From: Cyanobium sp. CZS25K
GTDB taxonomy: Bacteria > Cyanobacteriota > Cyanobacteriia > PCC-6307 > Cyanobiaceae
DNA length: 41,772 nucleotides
Reading direction: 5' to 3'
NCBI GenBank assembly: GCA_030373325.1
Contig: JAUCZB010000023.1
Span: 1 to 41,772 of the forward strand
In this document: positions 6,971-14,940 of the stretch, in pieces
How positions within the stretch are numbered: position 1 is the first letter of the stretch
Layout of the letters: every line of letters starts with the position of its first letter
Translations under genes and position numbers: made by a program
Notes under the pieces: generated by a model
The model's input: only the letters and a program-made list of their open reading frames with translations
The model's database searches: none
Told to the model about the DNA's origin: nothing

Positions 6971-7735
6971 TCACTCTGCGAGCGTCTCGAAATAGTCCTG
7001 ATCTACACCACGATTACCCCCACTCGGCGCTTGAGTGCGAGGCAGTACCCCGGCAAGGAAAGCGAAACCGATCGCATAGGCCAGGGCGGAGATGGCGATG
7101 CGGATTGTTTCCTTCAAAGGTAGATCCGGTTTGATGGCCGCCTGGGCGTCAATCCGCTGCATCATCCGGGTGGAAGCCTGCTCGGCCCGTGCGAGCAGGG
7201 TGCTGCGCAGTTCGCTCATGGGCATGCGCAATTCAGATGGGGAGAGGCCAGCGTTCCTGCCAAACAGCTGCTTCAGCTTGGCCTGCAACGCTTCGTGGGT
7301 GGTGGAGGACGTGATGGCCTGACGCAGTTCGAAGAGTTGCTGACTGGTTTGGGTGGTCTGCTGCTCCTGGGCGACGGTGATCGTTCTCTGGAATTTCCAG
7401 GCGGCATAGCCCTGCAGGGGAATCAGCAGCAGGAAACCGAGGGCGGCGGGCAGGGCCCAGCGGCGGAAGGCATGCCAGCGGGCCCGTAGCCGATGGTTGC
7501 TGGGATCGAAGCCGAGGGCCAGGGGCAGCAGCAGGGTACCCATCAGCGCCAGGGAGGCGTTAGTGATCACCGTTGCGATGAGGGCCAGCTGCCACGGGGG
7601 ATCAAGAAGCTTTGGCGGCAGGGCAACTGAACCCACGGCGGCGAGGAAAACAACCAGCAGCACCAGCGACAGAGTGGCGAGCAGACGGGAGAGGTAAGGG
7701 CTGGTGGCGAGCGCGGAGGCAGGGCTGTCAGTCAT
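6971..7735 (-). CDS. HpsJ-family membrane protein
   Basis: This 254-residue protein has helices at LSLVLLVVFLAAVGSVALPP and TNASLALMGTLLLPLALGF, a third at ALPAALGFLLLIPLQGYAAW, a glutamine-rich coiled segment (QEQQTTQTSQQLFELRQ), and a C-terminal helix IAISALAYAIGFAFLAGVLP. The blocks LPPKLLDPPWQLALI and LGFLLLIPLQGYAAW are close to what I know of cyanobacterial HpsJ proteins. In Nostoc, hpsJ belongs to a locus that also encodes pseudopilins, so its presence beside three pseudopilin cassettes is suggestive. It converges on the related gene at 6054-6860 with a 110-nt gap. Confidence 0.65.
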   Translation of the reverse strand: MTDSPASALATSPYLSRLLATLSLVLLVVFLAAVGSVALPPKLLDPPWQLALIATVITNASLALMGTLLLPLALGFDPSNHRLRARWHAFRRWALPAALGFLLLIPLQGYAAWKFQRTITVAQEQQTTQTSQQLFELRQAITSSTTHEALQAKLKQLFGRNAGLSPSELRMPMSELRSTLLARAEQASTRMMQRIDAQAAIKPDLPLKETIRIAISALAYAIGFAFLAGVLPRTQAPSGGNRGVDQDYFETLAE

Positions 7736-7787
7736 GATCGTTGAAGGCAGGACATCCAGGCACGCCGTGGATCAAGAGTAAAAATAA

Positions 7788-7814
7788 GTCCCTATGCCGA
7801 GAAGGCATAGGGAC
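7788..7814 (-). terminator. Intrinsic terminator of the surface-protein gene
   Basis: GTCCCTATGCC (7788-7798) and GGCATAGGGAC (7804-7814) form a perfect 11-bp stem with a five-base loop. On the minus strand the stem is followed by TTATTTTT, making a standard rho-independent terminator 64 nt beyond the in-frame-shifted stop at 7878 of the choice-of-anchor gene. Its presence suggests that the natural end of that gene is near 7878. Confidence 0.85.
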
Positions 7815-7900
7815 GAGCTGGAGAGAATGGTGCCAGGTACCGCTCAAGCAAGGGCACCTGGCTGGTTTTGACGAGCTTCAGCTGGCTTGAATGCGTTTCC

Positions 7901-8716
7901 TCAGCTTGCGGCTGTATCCGAAAGCTGCAGCAATACCCAAGCCGGGCAGGGGGCCGGGGACTGTATCCAGAGGGCCTTGCGGGGGGGGTCAATCGGGGTT
8001 TGCCCGAGTTTCGTCGTAAGCCTCCCGAAAACCTGAGCGGTGGTGGTCCCCCCTTCCTGAGAAATCAAGGAGTTGGTTGGGGCGCCGTTGTTGTCAAGGA
8101 AGAAGGAAGCGATTGTAAATTCATCGTTCCCAATTTTGAACGTCGATTGGTTGGAAACAGAGTTAATGCTTATTTTGTCCGCACAAGCAACCGTACTTGA
8201 GTAATCACAATTATTTATCTTGCCTGTATTCGGGGTTTCGTCAACAATGGTAGAATACAAGAAATTAATTGAAACTGGTGGGCCCTCAAACAAAGCTGCC
8301 AGATTTAGTGTTACAGAGCTAATGGCCGTGCCCGTTTCAATAGGATTATTGAAATGCTGTAATGTACCAAGCAGGAAATTTGTTTCTGGTATTAGTTGCA
8401 AGCTTGGAGTATAATCTTCTCCAGTGAAGCCCAAGCCACTCTTGCCTTTGTCGCCGGAACCCCAGCGGATCTGATTTTGGAGGCCAACTGTTTGGTACGT
8501 AACAGTTGAGAGCGCGGTATTTTCACCAACGGGGTTGCTCCAAGTTCCACTTGTTTTATCAAGAAAAAATTTCGCTTGCACTTGAGCAGGAGCCAATCCA
8601 ACGGCAAGGGCGGCCCCAGTGGATAGCGCAATGGAAACGAGGCTGCCAGCCGTGGCAGTCTTTGGCAGATGAGCGGCCTTAAGCTTCTTTACGATACCGA
8701 AATAAGTCTTGGTCAT
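7901..8716 (-). CDS. Choice-of-anchor K surface protein with out-of-frame sorting tail
   Basis: The protein starts MTKTYFGIVKKLKAAHLPKT with a signal peptide ending APAQVQA. It has the choice-of-anchor K/THxN features: GTWSNPVG, QIRWGSGDKGKSGLGFTG, LLGTLQHFNNPI and DETPNTGKINN. As written, the frame ends at 7901 in a run without meaning. One base more in the eight-G tract at 7981-7988 would instead give DPPPQGPLDTVPGPLPGLG, a hydrophobic stretch, and a basic end (SRKLRKRIQAS) with stop at 7878. That is a cyanobacterial PEP-CTERM-like anchor. The gene is clearly more AT-rich than its neighbours, suggesting transfer. Two further in-frame ATGs lie upstream (8743, 8779). Confidence 0.8.
   Translation of the reverse strand: MTKTYFGIVKKLKAAHLPKTATAGSLVSIALSTGAALAVGLAPAQVQAKFFLDKTSGTWSNPVGENTALSTVTYQTVGLQNQIRWGSGDKGKSGLGFTGEDYTPSLQLIPETNFLLGTLQHFNNPIETGTAISSVTLNLAALFEGPPVSINFLYSTIVDETPNTGKINNCDYSSTVACADKISINSVSNQSTFKIGNDEFTIASFFLDNNGAPTNSLISQEGGTTTAQVFGRLTTKLGQTPIDPPRKALWIQSPAPCPAWVLLQLSDTAAS
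7981..7988. repeat. Homopolymer of eight G (C on the coding strand)
   Basis: The run lies inside the choice-of-anchor gene, just before the codons for its membrane anchor. With eight units the anchor is out of frame; with nine (or six) it is in frame. Such tracts are prone to slipped-strand mispairing and also to sequencing error. Confidence 0.85.
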
Positions 8717-9263
8717 TGTTTTTATTGGGCGAGTGTTCAGCATATATGCATCAACTCCCCCTTCGGCTGAAAAAATCATTAAAATAGCATTAAAACTTTA
8801 GGCATGTAATCGAAAAGCGTCGGAAGCGGGACCAGGCTGCCTGTCCAGTTCTTAGACTCATGAGACGACTTCGTGCCCGCGACGGTCTGGTGAGACTCGT
8901 TTTTCTTGGCGTGCGCCTTGAACGGTGAAGAGGGACCCGGCTTTGGGAGTTCGGCCTAAGCGGCAAGTGATCTGAACAGCGATGATGAATCGCTGAAGAG
9001 AATCGCAGCGGGTCGCGACTGTTGTGTCCGCAGGTCGTGGCACGGCAGTGGGAAGGACTTTGCCTTCGTGAGGTCCGTGAGCTGCGCTCTTGTCATGGAC
9101 TTTGGAGCCGTCGACACCTGTGAAGCGGAGCCCCCAGCACCGTATGGAAGGAATCCTTGTTGCCGTGAAGCGTCCGGCGGCTGGCATGGTCCTGGCCAGG
9201 CGCACCAGCAGGAATGGCCACACTGGGCACCTCAGGGGAAGGGCTTCGATCGGATTGGTTGGC
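8717..9263. other. Stretch without an intact gene; trace of an AbrB-type antitoxin start
   Basis: No open frame here resembles a known family. At 9186-9215 the sequence ATGGTCCTGGCC followed by AGGCGCACCAGC repeats the first codons of the AbrB-like antitoxin at 4798 (MVLAKRTSKN against MVLARRTSRN) and then diverges. It looks like a residue of a second antitoxin gene. The rest, including the upstream region of the choice-of-anchor gene (8717-8800, AT-rich), shows nothing else I can support. Confidence 0.45.
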
Positions 9264-9615
9264 TCAGAACAGGGACTGTCCTGGTGCGCCTGGAGCGATC
9301 AGCCAGCGCCTGTCCTGATCGATCGTGGCCGCCAGCTTGGGGTTCCACTCGGGCAGGCTCTCCCACTCCTGGCGGCTGTAGATGAGCAGATCCGTGGCCA
9401 GGGGCAGGTCCGCCGTGTCCCAGGCTCGCAGCCGCTCCCAGATCGGCAGCTCACATTGCTGCAGCACCAGCAGCAGATCCAGATCGCTTCCCACTCCGGC
9501 ATCCCCGCCCCGGATGGGCAGCTGCCTGGCACCGGGCCCACCGGGCGGCCTGTTCAAGGACGTGGGCCGAGCTGGGCCATCGCAGCACGGACCCATTTGA
9601 TGAGGGTGGTGGCAT
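9264..9615 (-). pseudogene. MNT-like nucleotidyltransferase remnant
   Basis: The start (ATG 9615) gives MPPPSSNGSVLRWPSSAHVL, and the second half, in another frame, gives GDAGVGSDLDLLLVLQQCEL and WDTADLPLATDLLIYSRQEW. 'GDAGVGSDLDLLVVL' is the second half of the catalytic motif of minimal nucleotidyltransferases (antitoxin-like MNT proteins, usually with a HEPN partner). The expected GSxARG before it is missing, because the frames are joined by a deletion near 9530. No HEPN gene is present nearby. The gene is therefore broken. Confidence 0.65.
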
Positions 9616-9670
9616 GAAAGAGTCCCTGCTCACTCTGAAGTCTGCTGAAATGTTCGCCGGGCGCGCCCGT

Positions 9671-9691
9671 GCTACACGGGTCCTGTGTAGC
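9671..9691. promoter_or_regulatory. Inverted repeat upstream of vapB, probable operator
   Basis: GCTACAC (9671-9677) and GTGTAGC (9685-9691) are perfect inverted repeats with a seven-base spacer and end eight bases before the vapB start codon. Antitoxins of this type normally bind such a palindrome to repress their own operon. The role is inferred from position and symmetry. Confidence 0.55.
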
Positions 9692-9699
9692 CTGAGTCG

Positions 9700-9930
9700 A
9701 TGGCCAACCTCACCCTCGCCCTCGACGACGCACTGCTCAAGCGGGCCCGCGAGGCCGCCCTGCGGGAGAACACATCGGTGAATGCCCTGGTAAGGGAGTT
9801 CCTCACCCGCTACGTCGAGGCCCGCAGCCGCCGGCTGGAGGCTCTCTCCCGTTTTGAGGCCGTCGCCTCGTCCTGCCACAGTTCCAGCGCTGAACCCTGG
9901 ACCCGGGAATCGCTCCATGAGCGCCCCTGA
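9700..9930 (+). CDS. VapB-like ribbon-helix-helix antitoxin
   Basis: This 76-residue protein starts MANLTLALDDALLKRAREAA and continues ALRENTSVNALVREFLTRYV, the strand-helix-helix of a ribbon-helix-helix DNA-binding domain, followed by a disordered toxin-binding tail. It sits directly upstream of a PIN toxin and overlaps it by one base (TGATG). An inverted repeat just upstream (9671-9691) is a probable operator. The frame is complete and its size is normal for VapB. Confidence 0.85.
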   Translation: MANLTLALDDALLKRAREAALRENTSVNALVREFLTRYVEARSRRLEALSRFEAVASSCHSSSAEPWTRESLHERP

Positions 9931-10364
9931 TGCGCGTCTTCATTGACACCAACCTGTGGGCCTACCGACTGGACCAGCGGGAACCAGTGAAATCCAGACG
10001 CATCACCTCCTGGCTGGCGGACGTCACGCAAAACCACGAGGTGGTGATCAGCACCCAGGTCTTGATCGAACTGCGCTCCGTCGCGACGCGCAAGTTGCGA
10101 CCACCGCTCAGTGATCGGCAGATCAGTGGGCTGCTGGAGGCCCTCAGTGGTTTCGAGGTGGTGCCCACCGACAGCACCTTGCTACTCGATGCCCATCAAC
10201 TGGCGATCAGCGAACAACTCAGCTGGTTCGATGCCTTGATCGTGGAAGCCGCCATCCGCAGCCGCTGCGATGTCCTCTTTTCCGAAGACCTCAGCCACGG
10301 ACGCCAGATCGCCGGGATGACGCTGTGCAACCCGCTACAGAACGACAACCCTGGATTCGTCTGA
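9930..10364 (+). CDS. vapC: VapC-like PIN-domain toxin
   Basis: The 144-residue product carries all PIN acidic positions: FIDTNLWAYRLD at the N-terminus, the glutamate in STQVLIELRSVATRKL, the aspartate in WFDALIVEAAI, and LFSEDLSHG near the end. VapC toxins are metal-dependent RNases that cleave tRNA or rRNA and are neutralised by the co-encoded VapB. The start overlaps the antitoxin stop. The residues 'LFSEDL.HG' with the final 'NPL' are typical of the subgroup paired with ribbon-helix-helix antitoxins. The pair looks functional. Confidence 0.88.
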   Translation: MRVFIDTNLWAYRLDQREPVKSRRITSWLADVTQNHEVVISTQVLIELRSVATRKLRPPLSDRQISGLLEALSGFEVVPTDSTLLLDAHQLAISEQLSWFDALIVEAAIRSRCDVLFSEDLSHGRQIAGMTLCNPLQNDNPGFV

Positions 10365-10375
10365 TGACCGGTCTC

Positions 10376-10434
10376 ACTGATTCAGCTTCAACACCGCCAT
10401 GAAGGCCTCCTGGGGCACCTCCACCCGGCCCGTC
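10376..10434 (-). repeat. Detached copy of the lepA 3' end
   Basis: On the minus strand this segment reads [18 protein letters not shown] followed by TGA, identical at protein level to the last 18 residues of the LepA encoded at 13081-14889. At DNA level it matches 13083-13141 with only a few differences: CTG/TTG, CTC/CTG, AAC/AAT and stop TAG/TGA, all silent. One further mismatch at the outer border changes ATG to ACG. Both copies are in the same orientation and flank the GGDEF-EAL gene as direct repeats. Confidence 0.85.
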
Positions 10435-10519
10435 CGGCTCCTGCGCGGATGCAGGCCCGTCAGTGTTCCTACGCCCCGGTGGGTTCGACCCTTAGGCTTG
10501 GCTCCGGGGCAAGGCATGG

Positions 10520-13072
10520 ATGCATCCTCTGCTCGGGGCACTTCTCAAGCCACGCCGGCCTCCCTCCCGGTGGCAGCGGCGGCGCCCGTGGTCTCTGCTG
10601 CACTCCTGGTGGAAAGAGGAGCGGCACTCGCTCCCCCAGGCCAAAGCCCGCCTGCCCGGCCTGGCCGCCCTGCTGCTGCTCACCCCGCTGCTGGGCCTCG
10701 AGATCGCCCGGCGCAGTCACAACGTCAGGATTGAAAAAGACACCCAGCGCCGCGAACAGCTGGAGGTGGTGATGGCGGCGCTGCTGAGCGTCAAGCGCAC
10801 CGTCTTCGACTGGGGCCACTGGGACGACACCTACGAGTTCGCAGCCGGCCGCAATCCCGGCTTCCTCACCAACGACGTGGCCACCACCTCCCTGTTCGAT
10901 GGCGAGGCCCGCATGGTGATCTTCGATCCCGGCGGCAAGACCCTGCTCACCTACAGCCGCGGCATCCGCCGCGGAGTGTCGCAGGAGCTGATCCGCTGCG
11001 CCCGCGATCAGCTGCCCGCCCTGGTCACGCTGAAAAGCTTCCGCCGGCTCGCTTGCCCCAGCGATGACGGCCTGCTCTACGTGGGTGTGATCACGCCTCT
11101 CACCGATAACGCCAGCCTGCGGCCCGCCCGCGGCGCCCTGGTTTTGTTCGAACCGCTGCTCAAATCCGACTACGGCCCCAGCCTCAGCGGCAGCCTCCGC
11201 CAGCTCGGGGAGGCCGTGCAGTTCATGACTCCGGGCGACGCCGCCGCGGCCGCCAGCGCCGGTGTCGAACTGGTGGATCCGCCAATCCACTCCAACGATC
11301 GCCAGCGGCTCGGCCTGCGCCGCCAACCTGTGCTGCCGATCGTGGCCCGCTCCCTGGCCGACGATCTTCTGCTCATCCTGGCCATGGTCGCCGGGCTGCT
11401 CGTCTTCCGCATCCTCCTGGTGCTGGAGCGGCGGGGGCAGAAGGTGCAGCGGCGCAAGGTGGAGCGCCGCGCCGCCCAGCGCATCCGCCGGGCCTGCCGC
11501 GACCTCGACGCCCTGCTGGAGGGAATGGGGATGGGGCCCGAGGGCCTCCCCCATGGGCCCTCCGAAACGCACGTGCTGGCCCGGCTGATCCACAACGAAA
11601 CAGAAACCGCCCCAGACAGCGATCCGCTCCGGTTCCCCGAGCACGAGGCGGCCAGCATGGAGTCCAGGCTCGCCGAGGTGGCGAACCGCTTTCAGCATTT
11701 TCTGCGATCGGCCCGCTCACTCGCTCTGTTCGATTCGCTCACCCAGCTGCCCAATCGCCGCTACTTCATCGAGCAGCTGCAGATCGAATCGCAGCGGGCC
11801 CACCGCAGCCGCCAGGCCTCCGCGATCCTGTTCGTGGATGTCGACAAGTTCAAGAACATCAACGACACCTACGGCCACGATGCCGGCGATGCCGCCCTGG
11901 TGATCACCGCCCAGCGGCTCCGGGATCAGATCCGCAGCGGCGATTTCCTCGCCCGCTACGGCGGTGATGAGTTCGCCATCCTCATGGCCCCGGTCGCCGG
12001 TCCCGACAGCTCCGGCGGCGACCTGCGCAGCCAGGCCCGCCAGTTGGCCCAGCGGGTGGCCAAGGCCTTCGAAGCCAGCTGTCTGGTGGCAGGGGTGCCG
12101 ATCGAGATCAGCCTCAGCATCGGCGTCACCACGGTGGAGCCCGACGAAAACGACATCGAGGCGTGCATCAAGCGCTCCGACATCGCCATGTACCAGGCGA
12201 AGCAGCACAAGCACAGCCGCATCTCCATCTTCGAGACCGACGCCGCCACCACCGAGCTCGACGACTACCGCCTCTATTCCGACCTGATGCGGGCCCTGCG
12301 CCAGGGTGAGCTGCGCATGCTGTTCCAGCCGATTGTCGATGGTTCCGGCACCATCCACGGCGTGGAAGCCCTGGCCCGCTGGCATCACCCCCAGCAGGGC
12401 GATGTTTCACCGGAGGTGTTCATCGCCCTGGCAGAGCGCTACCGCCAGATGGACATCCTCGGCCAGGAACTGCTGCGCTTCGCCATTGAGGGCTTCGTGC
12501 GCCTGCGCCAGCAGCTCGGCCCGGAGCTCCAGCTCTCCGTCAACGTCACCCCGTCGCAGTTCACTCACCCCACCGTTGTGCATCGGCTGCTGGGCCTGCT
12601 CGCCCGGGAGGGGATCCCTCCCCACCGCCTCACCGTGGAGATCACCGAACGCTCGGTGCTGGAGTCCACCGACACCGTGGCTGGCAACATCCGCCTGCTC
12701 CAGGACCAGGGGGTGCGCCTGACCCTCGACGACTTCGGTACCGGTTATTCCTCGCTCAACCTGCTCAACACCCTCCAGCCCAACGGCCTCAAGATCGACA
12801 AATCATTCGTGACGGCGATGCACGTCAACCCCTTCGCCAATCAGATCGTCACCCTGATCGCCGGCCTTGGCAGTCGCATGGAGCTCGATCTGGTGGCGGA
12901 AGGGGTCGACAACCCCGACACCCTGGTGCTGCTTCAGAACCTCGGCCTGCGCTTCTTTCAAGGCTTCCATTTCTGCAGTCCCCTCTCGGTCGAGGGCGTG
13001 CTGGCCCGCTACAGCAGCGGATCGGGTTCACAGGCGGCGCTCTCCGGCGGGCCGCCGTCCGGGCCGGCGTAA
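10520..13072 (+). CDS. CHASE4-GGDEF-EAL c-di-GMP synthase/phosphodiesterase
   Basis: The 850-residue membrane protein has helices near residues 44-62 and 281-302. Between them lies a CHASE4-type sensor with the hallmark VFDWGHWDDTYEF. The GGDEF domain (about 400-560) keeps RYGGDEF near 480 and, five residues before it, RSGD as a possible product-inhibition site. The EAL domain (about 585-830) keeps EALARW near 615, NVTPSQF, EITERS, LDDFGTGYSS near 736, LKIDKSFV, AEGVDN and QGFHF, so both activities look intact. It stands alone, flanked by direct repeats of the lepA 3' end, and stops eight nt from lepA. It may supply c-di-GMP for the PilZ protein at 30234. Confidence 0.92.
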   Translation: MHPLLGALLKPRRPPSRWQRRRPWSLLHSWWKEERHSLPQAKARLPGLAALLLLTPLLGLEIARRSHNVRIEKDTQRREQLEVVMAALLSVKRTVFDWGHWDDTYEFAAGRNPGFLTNDVATTSLFDGEARMVIFDPGGKTLLTYSRGIRRGVSQELIRCARDQLPALVTLKSFRRLACPSDDGLLYVGVITPLTDNASLRPARGALVLFEPLLKSDYGPSLSGSLRQLGEAVQFMTPGDAAAAASAGVELVDPPIHSNDRQRLGLRRQPVLPIVARSLADDLLLILAMVAGLLVFRILLVLERRGQKVQRRKVERRAAQRIRRACRDLDALLEGMGMGPEGLPHGPSETHVLARLIHNETETAPDSDPLRFPEHEAASMESRLAEVANRFQHFLRSARSLALFDSLTQLPNRRYFIEQLQIESQRAHRSRQASAILFVDVDKFKNINDTYGHDAGDAALVITAQRLRDQIRSGDFLARYGGDEFAILMAPVAGPDSSGGDLRSQARQLAQRVAKAFEASCLVAGVPIEISLSIGVTTVEPDENDIEACIKRSDIAMYQAKQHKHSRISIFETDAATTELDDYRLYSDLMRALRQGELRMLFQPIVDGSGTIHGVEALARWHHPQQGDVSPEVFIALAERYRQMDILGQELLRFAIEGFVRLRQQLGPELQLSVNVTPSQFTHPTVVHRLLGLLAREGIPPHRLTVEITERSVLESTDTVAGNIRLLQDQGVRLTLDDFGTGYSSLNLLNTLQPNGLKIDKSFVTAMHVNPFANQIVTLIAGLGSRMELDLVAEGVDNPDTLVLLQNLGLRFFQGFHFCSPLSVEGVLARYSSGSGSQAALSGGPPSGPA

Positions 13073-13080
13073 CGCCCCAG

Positions 13081-14889
13081 CTACTGGTTGAGCTTCAGCA
13101 CCGCCATGAAGGCCTCCTGGGGCACCTCCACCCGGCCCATCGCCTTCATGCGCTTCTTGCCCTTGGCCTGCTTCTTGAGCAGCTTCTTCTTGCGGGAGAT
13201 GTCGCCGCCGTAGCACTTGGCCAACACATCCTTGCGGATGGCACTGATGCTTTCGCTGGCGATGATGCGGCTGCCGATCGAGGCCTGGATCGGAATCTTG
13301 AACTGCTGCCGCGGAATCAGCTCCTTGAGCTTCTCCACCAGGCTCTTGCCCACGTTGTAGGCCTTGTCACGGTGGACGATGGTGGTGAGTGGATCGGCCC
13401 GCTCGGCGTTGATCAGCACATCGAGGCGTACCAGTTCGTTGCGGCGGTAGCCGATCAGGCTGTATTCCATCGAGGCATAGCCCTTGGTGCGGCTCTTCAT
13501 CTGATCGAAGAAATCCGTCACCACTTCCGCCAGGGGCATCTCGTAGTGCAGCGTGACCCGATCGGTGGTGATGTATTTCATGTCGATGAACTCCCCCCGC
13601 CGCTCCTGGCACAGCTCCATCAGGGCGCCGTTGTACACGTTGGGGGTGTAGATCTCCAGCTTCACGTAGGGCTCTTCGATCGATTCCCGCTTCTGGGGAT
13701 CCGGCAGGGTGGCGGGGTTGTCGACCATCAAGGTGCTGCCGTCAACCATGTTCACCTGGTAAATCACCGAGGGGGCGGTGACGATCAGGTCGAGGTCGTA
13801 TTCGCGCTCCAGCCGCTCCTGCACGATCTCCATGTGCAGCAGGCCCAGGAAGCCGCAGCGGAAGCCGAAACCCATGGCGCTGCTGGTTTCGGGCTCGTAC
13901 TTGAGCGCGGCGTCGGAGAGCTGCAGCTTGTCGAGGGCCTCCCGCAGGTCGGGGTACTGGTCGGCATCGGTGGGGAACAGGCCGCAGAACACCATCGGCT
14001 TGGCCTCGGCGTAGCCCGGCAGGGGGTCGGCTGCAGGGTTCGCGGCCAGGGTGATGGTGTCGCCGACGCGGGCATCGGCCACCGCCTTGATCGAGGCGGC
14101 CAGGTAGCCCACCTCGCCGGCATGGAGGCTGTCCACCTGGCGCTGATCCGGCGCCATCACGCCCACCTCATCGAGTTCGATGACCTTGCCGCTGGCCATC
14201 AGCAGCACCTTGTCCTTGCGGGCGATCACACCGCTGATCACCCGGAAGTAGACGATCACCCCCCGGTAGGGGTCGTAGTAGGAGTCGAAGATCAGGGCCC
14301 GCAACGGTTCATCGGCCTGGTCCGGCGGCGGCGGCACCCGATCCACCACGGCCTGCAGGATCTCCGGCACCCCGAGGCCGGTCTTGGCGGAGCAGTTGAT
14401 GGCCAGCGAGGTGTCGAGCCCGATGATCGCCTCGATCTCCGCCTTGATGCGCTCGGGATCGGCGCCGGGCAGGTCGATCTTGTTGAGCACCGGAATAATC
14501 TCCAGATCGTTCTCCAGCGCCAGGTACACGTTGGCCAGCGTTTGCGCTTCCACCCCCTGGCTGGCATCCACCACCAGCAGGGCGCCCTCGCAGGCCAGCA
14601 GGCTGCGGCTCACCTCGTAGGAGAAGTCGACGTGGCCGGGGGTGTCGATCAGGTTGAGGATGTAGGTCTGGCCGTCGGCCGCTTTGTACTCCATGCGAGC
14701 GGCCTGGAGCTTGATCGTGATGCCCCGCTCCCGCTCCAGTTCCATGTTGTCGAGGAACTGGGCCTGCATGTCCCGGGCGGCGACGGTGCCGGTGTCCTGC
14801 AGCAGCCGGTCGGCCAGGGTGGATTTGCCGTGGTCGATGTGGGCGATGATGCAGAAATTACGGATCCGCTGGGCGGGAACGTCGGTCAT
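13081..14889 (-). CDS. lepA: Elongation factor 4 (LepA), ribosome back-translocase GTPase
   Basis: This 602-residue translational GTPase acts on the ribosome under ionic or cold stress. Visible motifs are [15 protein letters not shown] (G1), [13 protein letters not shown] (switch), [16 protein letters not shown] (G3) and NKIDLPGAD (G4), followed by the LepA-specific C-terminal domain ending [18 protein letters not shown]. The start at 14889 gives the normal N-terminus ([20 protein letters not shown]). The upstream ATG at 14928 would add 13 unlikely residues. The last 18 codons occur a second time at 10376-10434 with silent differences. Confidence 0.97.
   Translation of the reverse strand: MTDVPAQRIRNFCIIAHIDHGKSTLADRLLQDTGTVAARDMQAQFLDNMELERERGITIKLQAARMEYKAADGQTYILNLIDTPGHVDFSYEVSRSLLACEGALLVVDASQGVEAQTLANVYLALENDLEIIPVLNKIDLPGADPERIKAEIEAIIGLDTSLAINCSAKTGLGVPEILQAVVDRVPPPPDQADEPLRALIFDSYYDPYRGVIVYFRVISGVIARKDKVLLMASGKVIELDEVGVMAPDQRQVDSLHAGEVGYLAASIKAVADARVGDTITLAANPAADPLPGYAEAKPMVFCGLFPTDADQYPDLREALDKLQLSDAALKYEPETSSAMGFGFRCGFLGLLHMEIVQERLEREYDLDLIVTAPSVIYQVNMVDGSTLMVDNPATLPDPQKRESIEEPYVKLEIYTPNVYNGALMELCQERRGEFIDMKYITTDRVTLHYEMPLAEVVTDFFDQMKSRTKGYASMEYSLIGYRRNELVRLDVLINAERADPLTTIVHRDKAYNVGKSLVEKLKELIPRQQFKIPIQASIGSRIIASESISAIRKDVLAKCYGGDISRKKKLLKKQAKGKKRMKAMGRVEVPQEAFMAVLKLNQ
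13083..13141 (-). repeat. lepA 3' end, partner of the repeat at 10376-10434
   Basis: This is the in-gene copy of the direct repeat. The similarity begins around the stop codon of lepA and ends abruptly at the codon for the methionine before GRVEVPQ. Together the two copies bracket about 2.65 kb that contains only the GGDEF-EAL gene. Confidence 0.85.
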
Positions 14890-14940
14890 AGGGGGGCAGC
14901 GGCCGGCGGCACGCGAGGGCCACCACAAGATGGGCCGATC

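Noticed and set aside
8858..9223. Minus-strand frame of 121 codons upstream of the surface-protein gene
   Set aside because: Its translation resembles no family that I recognise, and part of it overlaps the AbrB-type relic on the other strand.
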